64,000 bases of DNA from Eutypella sp. D-1. Taxonomy: Eukaryota > Ascomycota > Sordariomycetes > Xylariales > Diatrypaceae. The notes beneath the pieces were generated by a model. It worked only from the letters and a program-made list of their open reading frames with translations, was not told the origin of the DNA and searched no databases. The stretch is taken from contig JAJTTP010000010.1 in NCBI GenBank assembly GCA_023313575.1, positions 1 to 64,000 on the forward strand, in the 5' to 3' direction. Shown one piece after another: positions 35,742 through 46,422 of this stretch (the stretch's first letter is position 1; the number at the start of each line of letters is the position of its first letter). The position numbers were made by a program, and so were the translations under genes.

Positions 35742-37505
35742 CTACAACTTCTCCGATATCTCTCCCGGCTGCTCCTCGCCTTGGTGCTCATCCTCATCGT
35801 CGTCGTCGTCGTCGTCGTCGACGAGCTCCTCGACAATCAGGTTTCCCGACCGGCCTATGCGCTGGCCCAGCGCGGCCTTGCCCTCCTCCCCGTACGGCTC
35901 GTACACGACGCGCGGCATGGGGCTCGCGAGCCGGAAGCGGTACTTGTGCTCGTAGCCCTCGGGCGGTTCGTAGTCGGTCCTGTCGTCCTCATCCTCGGCC
36001 TTCTCTGCGATCTCGTCCTTGCTGCTGCTGTTGCTGTTGCTTCCCCCGCGTTGCGCGCCCCGCAGCAGATCAAAGCACTCGACGAAGGCATAGAGGTCGT
36101 CGACCGTGGCGTCAGCGGCGAAGCGGCGTACGATGCGGCCGCCGGGTGCCGTGCTACCGGCCGCGGCAGCCAGCTCGTCAGGGAGCTTGAGCGCGAGCCG
36201 CACGACGGCGGCCGCGTCGGTGGACGTCGGTTCGGGGGCCACGGAGAGGGCGCGCCACCGACGCCACTGCTGGCGCTGGCGCTCGAGACGGTCGGCGGCC
36301 TCGGCGCGCTCGCGGGCGCGCTTCTCGGCTTCGCGGGCGGCGGCTTCGGCTTCGCGCCGCTGTCGTGCCCGCTCCCGGTCCAGCGCTAGCGACCGCTCGT
36401 ACGCGGAGTCCTGGTCGCTGCGGAGCGAGCGCGCGGCCTCCTGTGCGACGCGCTCCGCGCGTGCCGCCGACAGGTCCGCCGCGTATTTGGTCATCGCGGA
36501 CTGCAGGCCCGCTAGGTACGCGGTCGGCGTGAGCGGGCCGGCCAGGCGCTTGACGATGCTCATGCGGGTGGAGGAGGAGGCGGGGGCTGAGTCACGCGGC
36601 GTTAGGCACACGAGGCACGAGAAGGGGAACTTGGTGCAGTTGTACTCGGCGGCGACCTGGTAGGCCTCGGAGTCGAGGACGTTGCCGCCCCAGACGATGA
36701 GGTCGTTGGCCGGGTCGGCGAGGAAGCTGACGACGGCGTCGGAGAGCAGGGTCTCGCGCGTGAAGGCGGCAGTATCGTCGTGCTCGGGCGACACGAGCAC
36801 TACGAGCAGGAACTTGAGGTCCCGCTTCGCCAGGTCCAGCGCCTCGGCGAACCCGCCCTCGTGGAACGGCACCCGCGACGCGTTCGCGTGGTCCCCGTAC
36901 TCCTCCTCGAACTCCCGCCGGAACCGCGCTGCTGTGTCACGCGGCGGTAGCATCCGCCGCCCGCCGCCGGTTACGCCGCGCCACCGTCCTCCGCCGCCGC
37001 CTGTCGCCGCTGCCGTCAGTGCCCGCGGCCGTATCGACGCCGGTAGGAATGACAGGATGTACACGAAGGTGCGGAATAGTGTGGACACGGCTCGGTAGCC
37101 GATGTTGAAGGGGGCGAACAGCAGTGCGAGTAGGAGCGGCGGGCGGTGGGTCGGGGTCTGCGGCTGGGGCACAATCCGGGGTGCCGGGTCGGGGCGGCCG
37201 CTGTTGCTGTGGTTTGCGCGAGTTGCGGAGGAGGAGGGGAAGCGGGCGAGACTCTCTTGCAGGTTCTCGTGGCGGGAGGCCTGCTGGGGCACGTGGTTCT
37301 GGGCGGCCATGGCCTCGGCGACGGGGTCGGGGCCCTCGCCGTCGAAGAACTTGGACACGGCGATCTGTACGTTCCACTGCGACCGCTGCAGCAGCGGCAC
37401 GGCGTCCTTGGCATCCTGTGCCGTCACCGCCGTGTACTGTTCGAGAGCGGCCTGCTGCTCCGCTGAGAGCTGGCTGGCGTCGATGGGCGTTGCCTGGTCC
37501 GCCAT
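35742..37505 (-). CDS. UBX domain protein, FAF2/Ucp10 type
   Basis: Single exon, 587 aa. Domain order fits the membrane-anchored UBXD8/FAF2 class (Ucp10 of fission yeast, Ubx2-related): a UBA-like region at about 12-53 (LEQYTAVTAQDAKDAVPLLQ), a hydrophobic hairpin at about 122-157 (LLLALLFAPFNIGY), a thioredoxin-like UAS domain at about 205-345 (KFLLVVLVSPEHDDTAAFTR), an Arg/Glu-rich coiled coil at about 350-415, and a C-terminal UBX domain (PGGRIVRRFAADATVDDLYA). Such proteins recruit the Cdc48 ATPase to ER and lipid-droplet membranes for ER-associated degradation. Within the UBX an Asn/Ser/Lys-rich insertion (about 475-500) splits the fold, and the tail carries eight aspartates from a GTC/GAC repeat. 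The start ATG at 37505 is the only sensible one. Confidence 0.92.
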   Translation of the reverse strand: MADQATPIDASQLSAEQQAALEQYTAVTAQDAKDAVPLLQRSQWNVQIAVSKFFDGEGPDPVAEAMAAQNHVPQQASRHENLQESLARFPSSSATRANHSNSGRPDPAPRIVPQPQTPTHRPPLLLALLFAPFNIGYRAVSTLFRTFVYILSFLPASIRPRALTAAATGGGGGRWRGVTGGGRRMLPPRDTAARFRREFEEEYGDHANASRVPFHEGGFAEALDLAKRDLKFLLVVLVSPEHDDTAAFTRETLLSDAVVSFLADPANDLIVWGGNVLDSEAYQVAAEYNCTKFPFSCLVCLTPRDSAPASSSTRMSIVKRLAGPLTPTAYLAGLQSAMTKYAADLSAARAERVAQEAARSLRSDQDSAYERSLALDRERARQRREAEAAAREAEKRARERAEAADRLERQRQQWRRWRALSVAPEPTSTDAAAVVRLALKLPDELAAAAGSTAPGGRIVRRFAADATVDDLYAFVECFDLLRGAQRGGSNSNSSSKDEIAEKAEDEDDRTDYEPPEGYEHKYRFRLASPMPRVVYEPYGEEGKAALGQRIGRSGNLIVEELVDDDDDDDDEDEHQGEEQPGEISEKL

Positions 37506-39505
37506 GATGTGGTGTTGCTTTCTTTCTCTCCGTGCTTTCTTGCTTTCTTCTCTCTTCGAGATGGACGTTGGTCGGTGACCTATGCTGTATGCAGTGCAGC
37601 TGCTAGAAGGTGTTCACCTCTCGCCCATCCATGGAATTTTGATTGATGTCCTTTATATCCCTCCTTGACCACTGGTGGTTGTTGTGCTGTGTCTCTTCTT
37701 CTGCTTATCCTTGATTCCTGCAGCTCCGGATAAGGCAGGCAAAGTTATTGTTGTACGTATCGTTATTCTGGACACGAAATTGAGGACTGTGTAATTACAA
37801 AATGATTACCTAGGTAGGCACAGACAATAAGAAAGAGGTAATAAATTACAGAGACGACAAAACCTTTGGTGATTATAGATTGCTGGAGTTTACTGCCTAC
37901 ATGTAGGTAGGTTAGGTAGTACCTTCTTCAGGTATCATGGTGACTTCTAGAGCTAGAGGTCCACCGAACTTCGCATGTGTATCCGTGTCCATTTCTAAGT
38001 ATACCTTTGGCAGGAGGTACCCCCCTAGCCTAAGTACCTAGCTACTACTACAAATTGGATGCTGTGCTCTACCTGTAGCTACCTAGGTACCTTACTTAGG
38101 GTACTATGTGTGTAGATAAATGAAGTACCGAGAACTGGGGAGGGTCACTAGGGAGGGACTGGGGATGATGATGCAACCTTGAACCTTAAAAGGCCAGACA
38201 AGTACCTACCCAGGTACCTAAATAGGTGGTACTAAAAGGTGCCAGGTAGTACGCGTAAGATACACCTATCTACGTATTTACCTATTAAATGAATAATGCT
38301 CTGTTACGCCATTTCAATAAAGCCCATTTAACTAACGGAGTAAATAAAATGCCTATGGTAGGCAGCTGCAGGTAAGGCTGAGATAACGGGAAACATCTTG
38401 GCACTCCCGCTAATTTAATATCCAGACAAATGCCTGTACTTCACCCCACTTCCCTAGTTACATGTAGGTAGGTACAAGGTAATCCTGAAGTATCAACCTA
38501 TCAAACATCAAACTCGAGGTAGCCTTCCCTCTCTCTACCCAGTCTTGCCAGTCTATGGGCATAGTAACCCCCCCAAACCTTGAATTGCCCCCCCCCCCCA
38601 GCTGGAGGAGTCCTGGAACCTGGAACAACTTTTGAACTTTCTCATTAACAACACCAACACCAAACTTAATATCATTACAACCACAATCTTGGAAAGCGCC
38701 GACCAGCTGAGTTACGGGCGACAACTCGCCCCTACTTATATATTGGAAGATGGGGGCGGCCTCTTTGAAATCATAGTATGTGCTCCATTGTACTTTTGTA
38801 TGCCGTGATATGCCTAGTATGCCCGTGTCATTGCTTCTTGGCTTTCAAGGTTAACTATACCCGACGATCCAACTTATCATCTTACGTACTGCGTTTCTTG
38901 TTTGGAACTTCCTCAAAGAAATCCAATCCAAATGCAAAATGCCTTGGAACCCCTCCATCGGCCCTCCACCATTATCCATAATCCCATTATCATCAATCCG
39001 TACTACTATAGTAGGTAGCTACAGATAAACCCTCTCTCTCTCTCTAGCTCTAGTCTTCCGTCACTTCTAGTAAATATATACCCGTTCAGAATTCTACATA
39101 TTTCGGATGACAGAACCTTGGGACATTCTCAGGTTATATATACTTAGATTAATCAGTCAAGCCCGCATGCCCTTCCCAAGCTAATCTTCATTATTCCAGG
39201 ATTTTGTCATTGGAAGGGACTTAAGGACAACGGCCAGCGACCAACGGCGACTTGGGACTTGGTCGGCCCAAATTCCGTCAAACCTCCAGCTCCAGCTATT
39301 TTGATAGTTTTACACCCGCATGCTACACGACGATAATATCATACGAACAGTCATATGAAAAGTCATATCCTTCGATCACCCCGACCACCCCGATCACAAC
39401 AGCATAAATTGAAACTGAACCAGAAGTCAGAAGCCAAAATCAACATCAAGACCGACACCAACACCGTATAGATACAGATGATTCTACCGCCACTGTCGCG
39501 GACAC
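37506..39505. promoter_or_regulatory. Divergent promoter region UBX / PAN3
   Basis: Two kilobases between divergent genes with no supportable coding content. It has the densest cluster of AGGTAGGT/ACCTAGGT tracts in the window (37808-38230) and a poly-C run at about 38587-38600. Confidence 0.5.
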
Positions 39506-42467
39506 ATGGCGAATACGCGGTTCGGAAACGCCGATAGGGGGAGGCAGATGGCTTCCCCGAGACCCAAAACTCGTGGTACGTGATTGTTCTTGCTTTCACG
39601 GTTTCCCACTTTTCTGCCTTCCCTGGCATCTGAAAGAGGCATCTGAATGACCCGAAGGGCCTCAATTCTTTATGGCTTAAATGGCTAATACATCCCCATC
39701 CCCGCCTTTCCCACCTTCCTAGATACGAAGGACACCCTTTGCCGAAACGTCCTGATCTATGGTCATTGCCGCTATGAAGATCAAGGTTGCGCCTTCAACC
39801 ACGACCAACACAAGAATTCTTCAACTTCTTCCGACAAGTAAGTGTCTCATTTGCTCTCCTTTGGAAGTGAGCATTCATCTTTTCTCGTGGTGTTCTGGAA
39901 GCTGGTCTTGGTATCCCCGCCCCTCATCGACGCCAAAAACCCTACAACTATATTCCGGCTGCGGCGACCACTAGGAAAGCAGTCCAGTGAAAGCTATTGC
40001 ATCGATATTTGCCTACACTATGCCCCGAAACACCATGTATTCCATGCGGAAATCGAGATGAGCGAATCTATATCCTAGAAGTAGACTGGTTACCTTTCTT
40101 AAATCAGCCCTACATCTGCTGGCGAGCATCGTGCTTCGTGTCGAGATACTCAAAAATACCTGGGCGGAAATTTGAGTTTCAATGCCGATATAGCAGCCCT
40201 GGAGATTGGAAGCCCCCTACTGCGATACTGGATCCCGCGACAGCGGCGGGACAGTGTAGTACAGCAGTAGGCCAATTGCAAAGGCCGTCCTCGGTGCTTC
40301 TACGGCCACCAGAACCGCCAGAACCATCAAAGACACCACGGCACAGACATGATGGAATTGTTCCTTGTCACATCAGTTCACGCAGAAACCTGTTGTCTGG
40401 AATTGCTAACAGATGGCCAAACATCAGCTCCAAAAAATCGCTGAACGTCGATTCGCCATCCTTTACTCCCGCACAGCTTCCAGGGGGAAAGAAGTCAACG
40501 TTTTCTACCAATGCGACGCCGTTCACTCCCAGAGGGGCTGCTAGCTGTAAGTTCGATGGTCCTTCAAAGTGGCAAATAGGAGAAGAGTGCTTACTCGCAG
40601 AATAGCCGCCAACCCCGTCCTAGCCCAGGAGCCTGGTACATCTCTTTTCAAATCAGGCCAATTCTCAGACTTCACGCCGCAGAACTATGACCTCAACACA
40701 GGGGTATGTTGGAATATGACTGAGCTGATGGGTCCTCATGTATTAATCCCGCTAACCACCGTACAGAGCACGGCCAATGGCTCGACGGACAATAGCTCAA
40801 TTGGTTATGATCCATTTACTATGTCTAGTGTTACCCATGCGCTACCCACACCTGCTTTCAATCCTTACGCAGAAGATCATACAAGCTTAGCTTCTGGGAC
40901 TGGACCCTTTTATGCAAACCAGAACGCATATTCAACTCCTCTTCAGCCGGTAATGCCTCCTAATACCGTCATGCTGCCAATAGGCTGACCATCACTAGCT
41001 CAACTACCATCTTTATAACCCTGTCACTCCTATGAGAGAAACATTGCAGCCGTACCAAAGACATGTTCAAGAGTTCTTTATACCGGACAATCTTAGAGAA
41101 GAGCTCACGAAGAAATCAGAAGCTGCAAGACAGGTCCTTCCAAGTCAGCCTCTCCCATCCACCTAGCCCGTGCGCACACCTAACACATAGACAGATTCAC
41201 AGCTCCCTTCGCCCTCGCACTACCATACTCTCGTCCCTATAGATAACAAGGTCAGATCAGCCTCTGGCTTCTTCGGTTTTGTGACCTGGGTATATAAGGC
41301 CAGTTCTAAGAAGACTGGAAACATATACTGTCTGAGGCGCATTGAAGGTGTGTATCCATTGCCCCCCGGATTGGAGTGCATGGCTAACGAAAGTTCAAAG
41401 GCTATCGCCTCACGAATGAAGATGCATTCCTCAAAATCATAGGAGCATGGAGGAAACTCTCGCATCCAAACATTGTCACTCTTGTCGAGGCCTTCACAAC
41501 ACGAGATTTCAATGATAGCTCCCTAGTATTCGTTCATCATTACCACCCGCTATCAAAAACACTTGCGGAACATCACTTTCCCCCTGGTCGCTATGTGCGC
41601 CCTTCTCCTGTCCCAGAAAGGGTTTTATGGGGATATCTTGTGCAGATTGCAAGTGCTCTCAAGGCTATTCATAACGCGAAACTGGCTGCTCGTTGCATTG
41701 ACGCGTCAAAGGTCATCCTAACAGACAAATCTCGCGTGAGGCTGAGTGCTTCCGCTGTCTTTGACGTTCTCCATCTAGATACTCGCAGACCAATTGAAGA
41801 TTTGCAGCAGGAAGACTTTTTCCATCTCGGACGACTCATTCTTGGAATTGCAACCAACACGCCACCCCGCAATATCCAAGATAATTGGGCGTCACTGGAT
41901 CAACTGGGTCGTATATATAGCCAAGATCTTAAGGACAGGATCTCATGGTTGTTGAGTCCACCACCACCAGCGTCAAATGGTGTTCCTAGCGTGCAGCCAA
42001 AGACGGTCGAAGTTTTACTGACTGATCTTGCCCAACACACAACCGACTTACTGGACGCGTCTCTCAATATGCAAGACGAAATTTCATCTTACCTTTCGCG
42101 GGAACTCGAGAACGGCCGCCACTTCCGCCTTGCGGCCAAGTTGGGTGTTATCAATGAACGGCCCGAATTCGACGGCGAGCCTAGCTGGTCTGAGACGGGT
42201 GAACGCTATACGCTGAAGCTGTTTCGTGACTACGTCTTCCATCAGGTAGATGCGGCCGGCAACCCTGTAATCGATCTAGGCCATATAGTTTCGTGCTTCA
42301 ACAAGCTCGATGCTGGTATCGACGAGAAGGTCTACCTGACAAGCCGGGACAACCAGACGGCCTTTATCGTCACATATAAGGAGCTCAAAAAGCAAATCCA
42401 GACTGCGTTTAGCGACTTGCTTAAAGGGTCTTCGTCGTCCAAGCAGCAGCCTGGTAGGGGCTATTAG
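39506..42467 (+). CDS. PAN3: PAN2-PAN3 deadenylase subunit PAN3
   Basis: Regulatory subunit that recruits the Pan2 nuclease to poly(A)-binding protein for mRNA deadenylation. Eight exons: 39506-39575, 39723-39837, 40428-40546, 40606-40703, 40767-40949, 40999-41133, 41191-41347 and 41401-42467 (647 aa, all phases close). Exon 2 carries a CCCH finger (Cys30, Cys39, Cys46, His50). PAM2-like segments follow (VDSPSFTP and SDFTPQNYD). From about residue 250 comes the pseudokinase (YHTLVPID, TWVYKASSKKTGNIYCLRRI), then the coiled coil and C-terminal knob (DLGHIVSCFNKLDAGIDEKV). Intron 2 is very long at 590 bp. The 63-bp intron at 40704-40766 is a multiple of three and has no stop. After the TAG the same frame stays open for 127 codons (see 42468-42851). 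Confidence 0.93.
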
Positions 42468-42851
42468 GGGGCCTCTGCGCCGATAGCAACGGGCGCTAGG
42501 ACCACATTTGCTGAGCTCCCCGCGAAACAGAAAAGAGGAGGACGGGTTAAAAATAGACCCAGTACAAGTGAGGAAAAGATCATGGGCCAAGCGACTTCAC
42601 AGATTGGCCGTCAAATGTTTCCAAATCCAATTTTCACAGGTCAGTCTCCAAATCAACAATTATCCCAAGGGTCGGAACAAGCTCTCGGACAACTGCCTCA
42701 ACGTCTATATCAACCGTCGTCACAACCCATAACCGTGTTTACGACGAATTCCTATCGACCAAAGCGGTGGTCAGCGAGATGGAGCATGTTCCGGCAGAAC
42801 AGAAAAACGATTCGTCATGACACTACTTCGGCACAGCAGACGAGGACCTAG
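42468..42851 (+). other. Open in-frame extension after PAN3 stop
   Basis: Directly after the PAN3 TAG the same reading frame is open for 127 codons, ending with TAG at 42849-42851. It contains an ATG at 42582. The translation is Gln/Pro/Ser-rich (SPNQQLSQGSEQALGQLPQR) and looks more like protein than random sequence. No splice route round the TAG is visible. It may be a read-through tail, an independent small gene, or a chance opening. Confidence 0.35.
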
Positions 42852-44066
42852 GCAGTGGTTGGTGGATATAGCTGAACATGCTGATCAGTACAACCTGGTC
42901 TATTTGCTGCAGTGGAATCGGAGTCGATAGGGGACTCCTTATATAGGCCAAACGGCATTCCCCTTTTAGGAGAGGCCTTTCTTGAGTATAGGGATTCTTG
43001 GGGGAGGGCCGGTGAGCCGGAAATCCCGGGAAGAAGGAAGAAGGGAAGGGATGAGTTTGAAAAGCTCAAAGTAGGGTATCGCAATCACGGGTGCAAGGAG
43101 TATCAGAGTTAAAACAGAATTAGATAAACAGAACAGCAGAATAGCAAGAACGCAACACAATTGAACAGCACACCCCCTAGCTTCTCTCTGACTACGTGGT
43201 ATATGGTGAATTACATAAGTAAAGGTGCGCCCACGAGGCGGCTACTCATCTTCTACACTAATCGATGCTCATGCCGGTGTTGTAGGTCATGCACGAGCTA
43301 CGACGGCTTCAGCGGGGCATACTGTACGCGGTCGGAGGGAAAGTGTGTGTATGCGTTTTGTCCACGTGGACGCTGCTCTATTTAGGATGTTTCGCTATTT
43401 CCAAGCGGATTGCGAGCCCAGGTGTGAACTCGAGATCGGGGATGGTTTTCACCCATGGCAAGAAGGTCGATCCGACGGCAGAGATTAGTGAAGCCAGCCA
43501 TCCCACGATGTGTGATATTAGAGAAAAGAACATCGCTTAATAAATGGATATCACGATATGTTGTCACAAGAGGCCAGAATCCTCTGGATTGGTAAAGTAC
43601 TCGCGTTCAGTAATTCTTAAATCTATTACTGCCCCTTCGATACCTGAACTCCTTTTCTCCTTGTGCTTCCCTAAACCATTGCGCTGTAGATTCGAATAGG
43701 TCGTCTCGACCGTTCGGATTATTAGGCCCTCTGTCGTGTGGCGTGTGGCATTATAATTACGTGCCGGTCTTTTCGGACGGAAGACAGAAGTGAGGGAATG
43801 AAATCAACGCTTGGGTATGTAACTGTCGAAAGTCATGGGAAGCTCGCCGCGAATCGCTCTGAATATGGTCATAAGAACCAGCCGGACGGGTCTTGGGGGG
43901 AAAGCAACTTCTTGCGGCCGCTCGGCGATATCTCCGTTCTCGCTCCTTTGAGTATGAAATTGGGATTGTCGGAAGTCTATACCGAGTTGCTCCTTTGGGA
44001 CGAAAACACTGAATACTGGCCGAGGGGGAGGGATCTGCCACGTAGACAAGAGCCCAAAACCAGTTC
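42852..44066. other. Convergent spacer PAN3 / RBR
   Basis: 1.2 kb with no supportable gene; short frames only. 3' ends of both neighbours must lie here. Confidence 0.5.
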
Positions 44067-44948
44067 TCAAGGCTCCAACGCGGCGTGGACATCTTCGATG
44101 AACGGGTCCCACCAATCCGGGTTGGGGCTCTCCTTGCGCATATTCATCATGTGCTGCATGAACCGGCCCAGTTCGGCGCGCGTGCTCACCCTGATCATGT
44201 GTTGGGTGGTCTCCTCCAAGTGCGCCATGAACTCCTGCGCCCGCTCGTCCTCTGCGGTCTGCTCCTCCGGGTCCGGCACCTGCGCGAGGTACGGGCAGTC
44301 GCATGTCTTCCAGGCCTCGCCGCAGTTGTAGCAGAACTCGGCCAAGCACGTGCACCTGTTTCTTAACATTAGTGTGCGATTCAAGAGCCTTGATAGCCGG
44401 GGGGGGGGGTTAGGCAGGGGCGATGTTGAGAGTGTAGGAAGGTGGGGATAGGAAAATATGTTTGCGTACCACATTCGGTTACAACCCGTAGTACGCTCGA
44501 CGATTTGACCGCAAGCATAGCATGACTTCCAGCCCTCCTTCTGGGCCATGTCCTGAATGGCGACGACATCGATGTCCGGGCGGCAGGGTTCGTCGCCATG
44601 GGCGGCCTGGCGGCACTCGGTGCAGGTCATGTGGCTACAGGACGGGCAAATTGCGAGCTTGTCGAAGATCCTCTCCTCGGTGATAAAGGCACTGCAGTGC
44701 GGCTTGCTGCAGTACACCTTGTGCTCCGCCTCCTGCTCCAGCCGCTGCATGATATATTCCTCGACGACAGCTGAGCCCAGCAGGCTGATCCGTTCCTGGG
44801 TCAGCTGCACCTTGAAGCAGCAGCCTGCTGGCCACTGGGAAAATATGATGCGCAGGCAGTGAGTGCAGGCTCGATGGCCACATTCCAGTTCGGAAGTGGT
44901 TTTCTCTGGCCACGACTCGCAGCAGATGTTGCACTCCTTCATCGACAT
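44067..44948 (-). CDS. RBR-type E3 ubiquitin ligase
   Basis: RING-between-RING ligase of 255 aa from exons 44948-44470 and 44355-44067; the 114-bp intron (GTACGC...CAG) splits a Trp codon inside RING2 and includes a 10-G run. RING1 is CNICCESWPEKTTSELECGH, the IBR is HKVYCSKPHC to CPSC to MTCTECRQAAHGDEPC, and RING2 is CYACGQIVERTTGCNRMWCT joined to CLAEFCYNCG. By comparison with HHARI/Parkin the catalytic Cys that accepts ubiquitin is the one after MW, the first whole codon of exon 2. The usual GCNHM reads GCNRM here. A helical acidic tail follows. It is small for the class, with no extra N-terminal domain, as seen in expanded fungal RBR sets. Start at 44948; Met at 44942 is an alternative. 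Confidence 0.9.
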   Translation of the reverse strand: MSMKECNICCESWPEKTTSELECGHRACTHCLRIIFSQWPAGCCFKVQLTQERISLLGSAVVEEYIMQRLEQEAEHKVYCSKPHCSAFITEERIFDKLAICPSCSHMTCTECRQAAHGDEPCRPDIDVVAIQDMAQKEGWKSCYACGQIVERTTGCNRMWYANIFSYPHLPTLSTSPLPNPPPRLSRLLNRTLMLRNRCTCLAEFCYNCGEAWKTCDCPYLAQVPDPEEQTAEDERAQEFMAHLEETTQHMIRVSTRAELGRFMQHMMNMRKESPNPDWWDPFIEDVHAALEP

Positions 44949-46422
44949 GGCTGTCACTGATCCACTAGTCGTAATGAGAGATGGTGATTAGATCGTAGAA
45001 GGAAGACACGGGAACACGAACAGATTATATCTGCAAGATATCGCTGATGATGACTGTGGAGGATGATTGTGGTAGAAAATAATGACTGTAGGTGAGGTGA
45101 TCTGGGTGCGAGAGCTGGCCTTCGTATCGATTGAAATTTCTTCACTCCCTGATAAAATGTCGGCACAGAATTTTCAGTTTTCAACCATTCAGATAACATG
45201 CATTAGTCACCTAGATAAGTATTAAGTTTTACGCCCGGGAAGCAGTGACCTCTTGTTATCGTTTGCGCGTTGTTATTACACTATTACGGAGTATGAGACA
45301 TTCCGTTTATTACCCTCTTTTTGCTGTGGATTGCGGTCGATCGCCCTAGTATGTGACAACAACAAATCTCGACCATCCTCGATCATTTGCACAAAGCATG
45401 AAGCCAGTTTCTGAACCATATGATATCAAGAATTGCTTTTTAACGTAATAGGGCGCTGCTCTATTTCGAAACAAATTTTTGGTTGCTGAACTCTGGTAAA
45501 CTTAGCTATTGTTTGAATAGGGGTATAGCTGCCCACAGTAAATACTCCACTTATTTATTACTGCCGATGGCATCCCCTGGATCTAGTTACTTAGTACCTA
45601 GGAGGAATCTTCTCCATTTGAGCGACTTCTAGTTTGTGGATGCAATTGAACCTTGATATCTGCAGGGCCCGGTACACCTAACTGCTTCTATTATCTGGTA
45701 CTCTGAACGAGGTGATGGTTCGCCCATTACTTCTATCTCTTTTTCTAGCACGTTGTAGGATTGAGCATTTCAAGTCCATCATAGTCACACCATCAGTGTT
45801 GTGCTCAACAAGTTTCGTTAATCAATAGAACTGAAGAAATTGATGTATGGTGGCAATGTAGTATTTCCAAGAAACATCATGCTCACCCAGGTTCTAAAGA
45901 GTCGTCTTCACAGTTGGGGAGATTGGCTGTGTCGTGGAAGGTGATCCGTTCGTGGATCCGGAAGTAGGCGTCATACCAACGCCGCACAGTCTGGCCATCG
46001 GCTTAAGTGGATCAAATCAGAACTTGCGAAAACAGCAGATTAGGGTTGTACATTTCTTCCTGTGAACCTATATGCGCTGAGGTAGCATTGCTGGTGGAGC
46101 TTATGCCGTTATGTCTTCGATTCCCGGCGCGCAAGTGGCTTAGCTATAGGGATCGCCCATTATCAGGTAGTATTGGAGTGAATGTTGGCGCTACCGCGCA
46201 TGGGGGCTTCTGCACAGGCCCTGGCTACAGATAGTTGAGCACAAATGTGCTCAACTCAATTACGACCGGAAGACACTATGGTGAACAGGAGGCCTCCGTT
46301 CAGAAGGAGCTATGATGGGATGGTAGATGGGATCCCCACGCTTATTTATACCTCCTTATGTACGCGCTTATAGCTGTTCTCTGCAAATTCAATTCTCTCC
46401 TCACTTGTCGAATTGAGTCAAA
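44949..46422. promoter_or_regulatory. Divergent promoter region RBR / C2H2 gene
   Basis: 1.5 kb with no coding evidence. A CTTATTTATA stretch about 80 bases upstream of the C2H2 start could serve as a TATA element. Confidence 0.4.

Noticed and set aside
43738..44331. 197-codon plus-strand frame
   Set aside because: Its second half is antisense to the RBR gene and the first half is spacer; no independent coding evidence.
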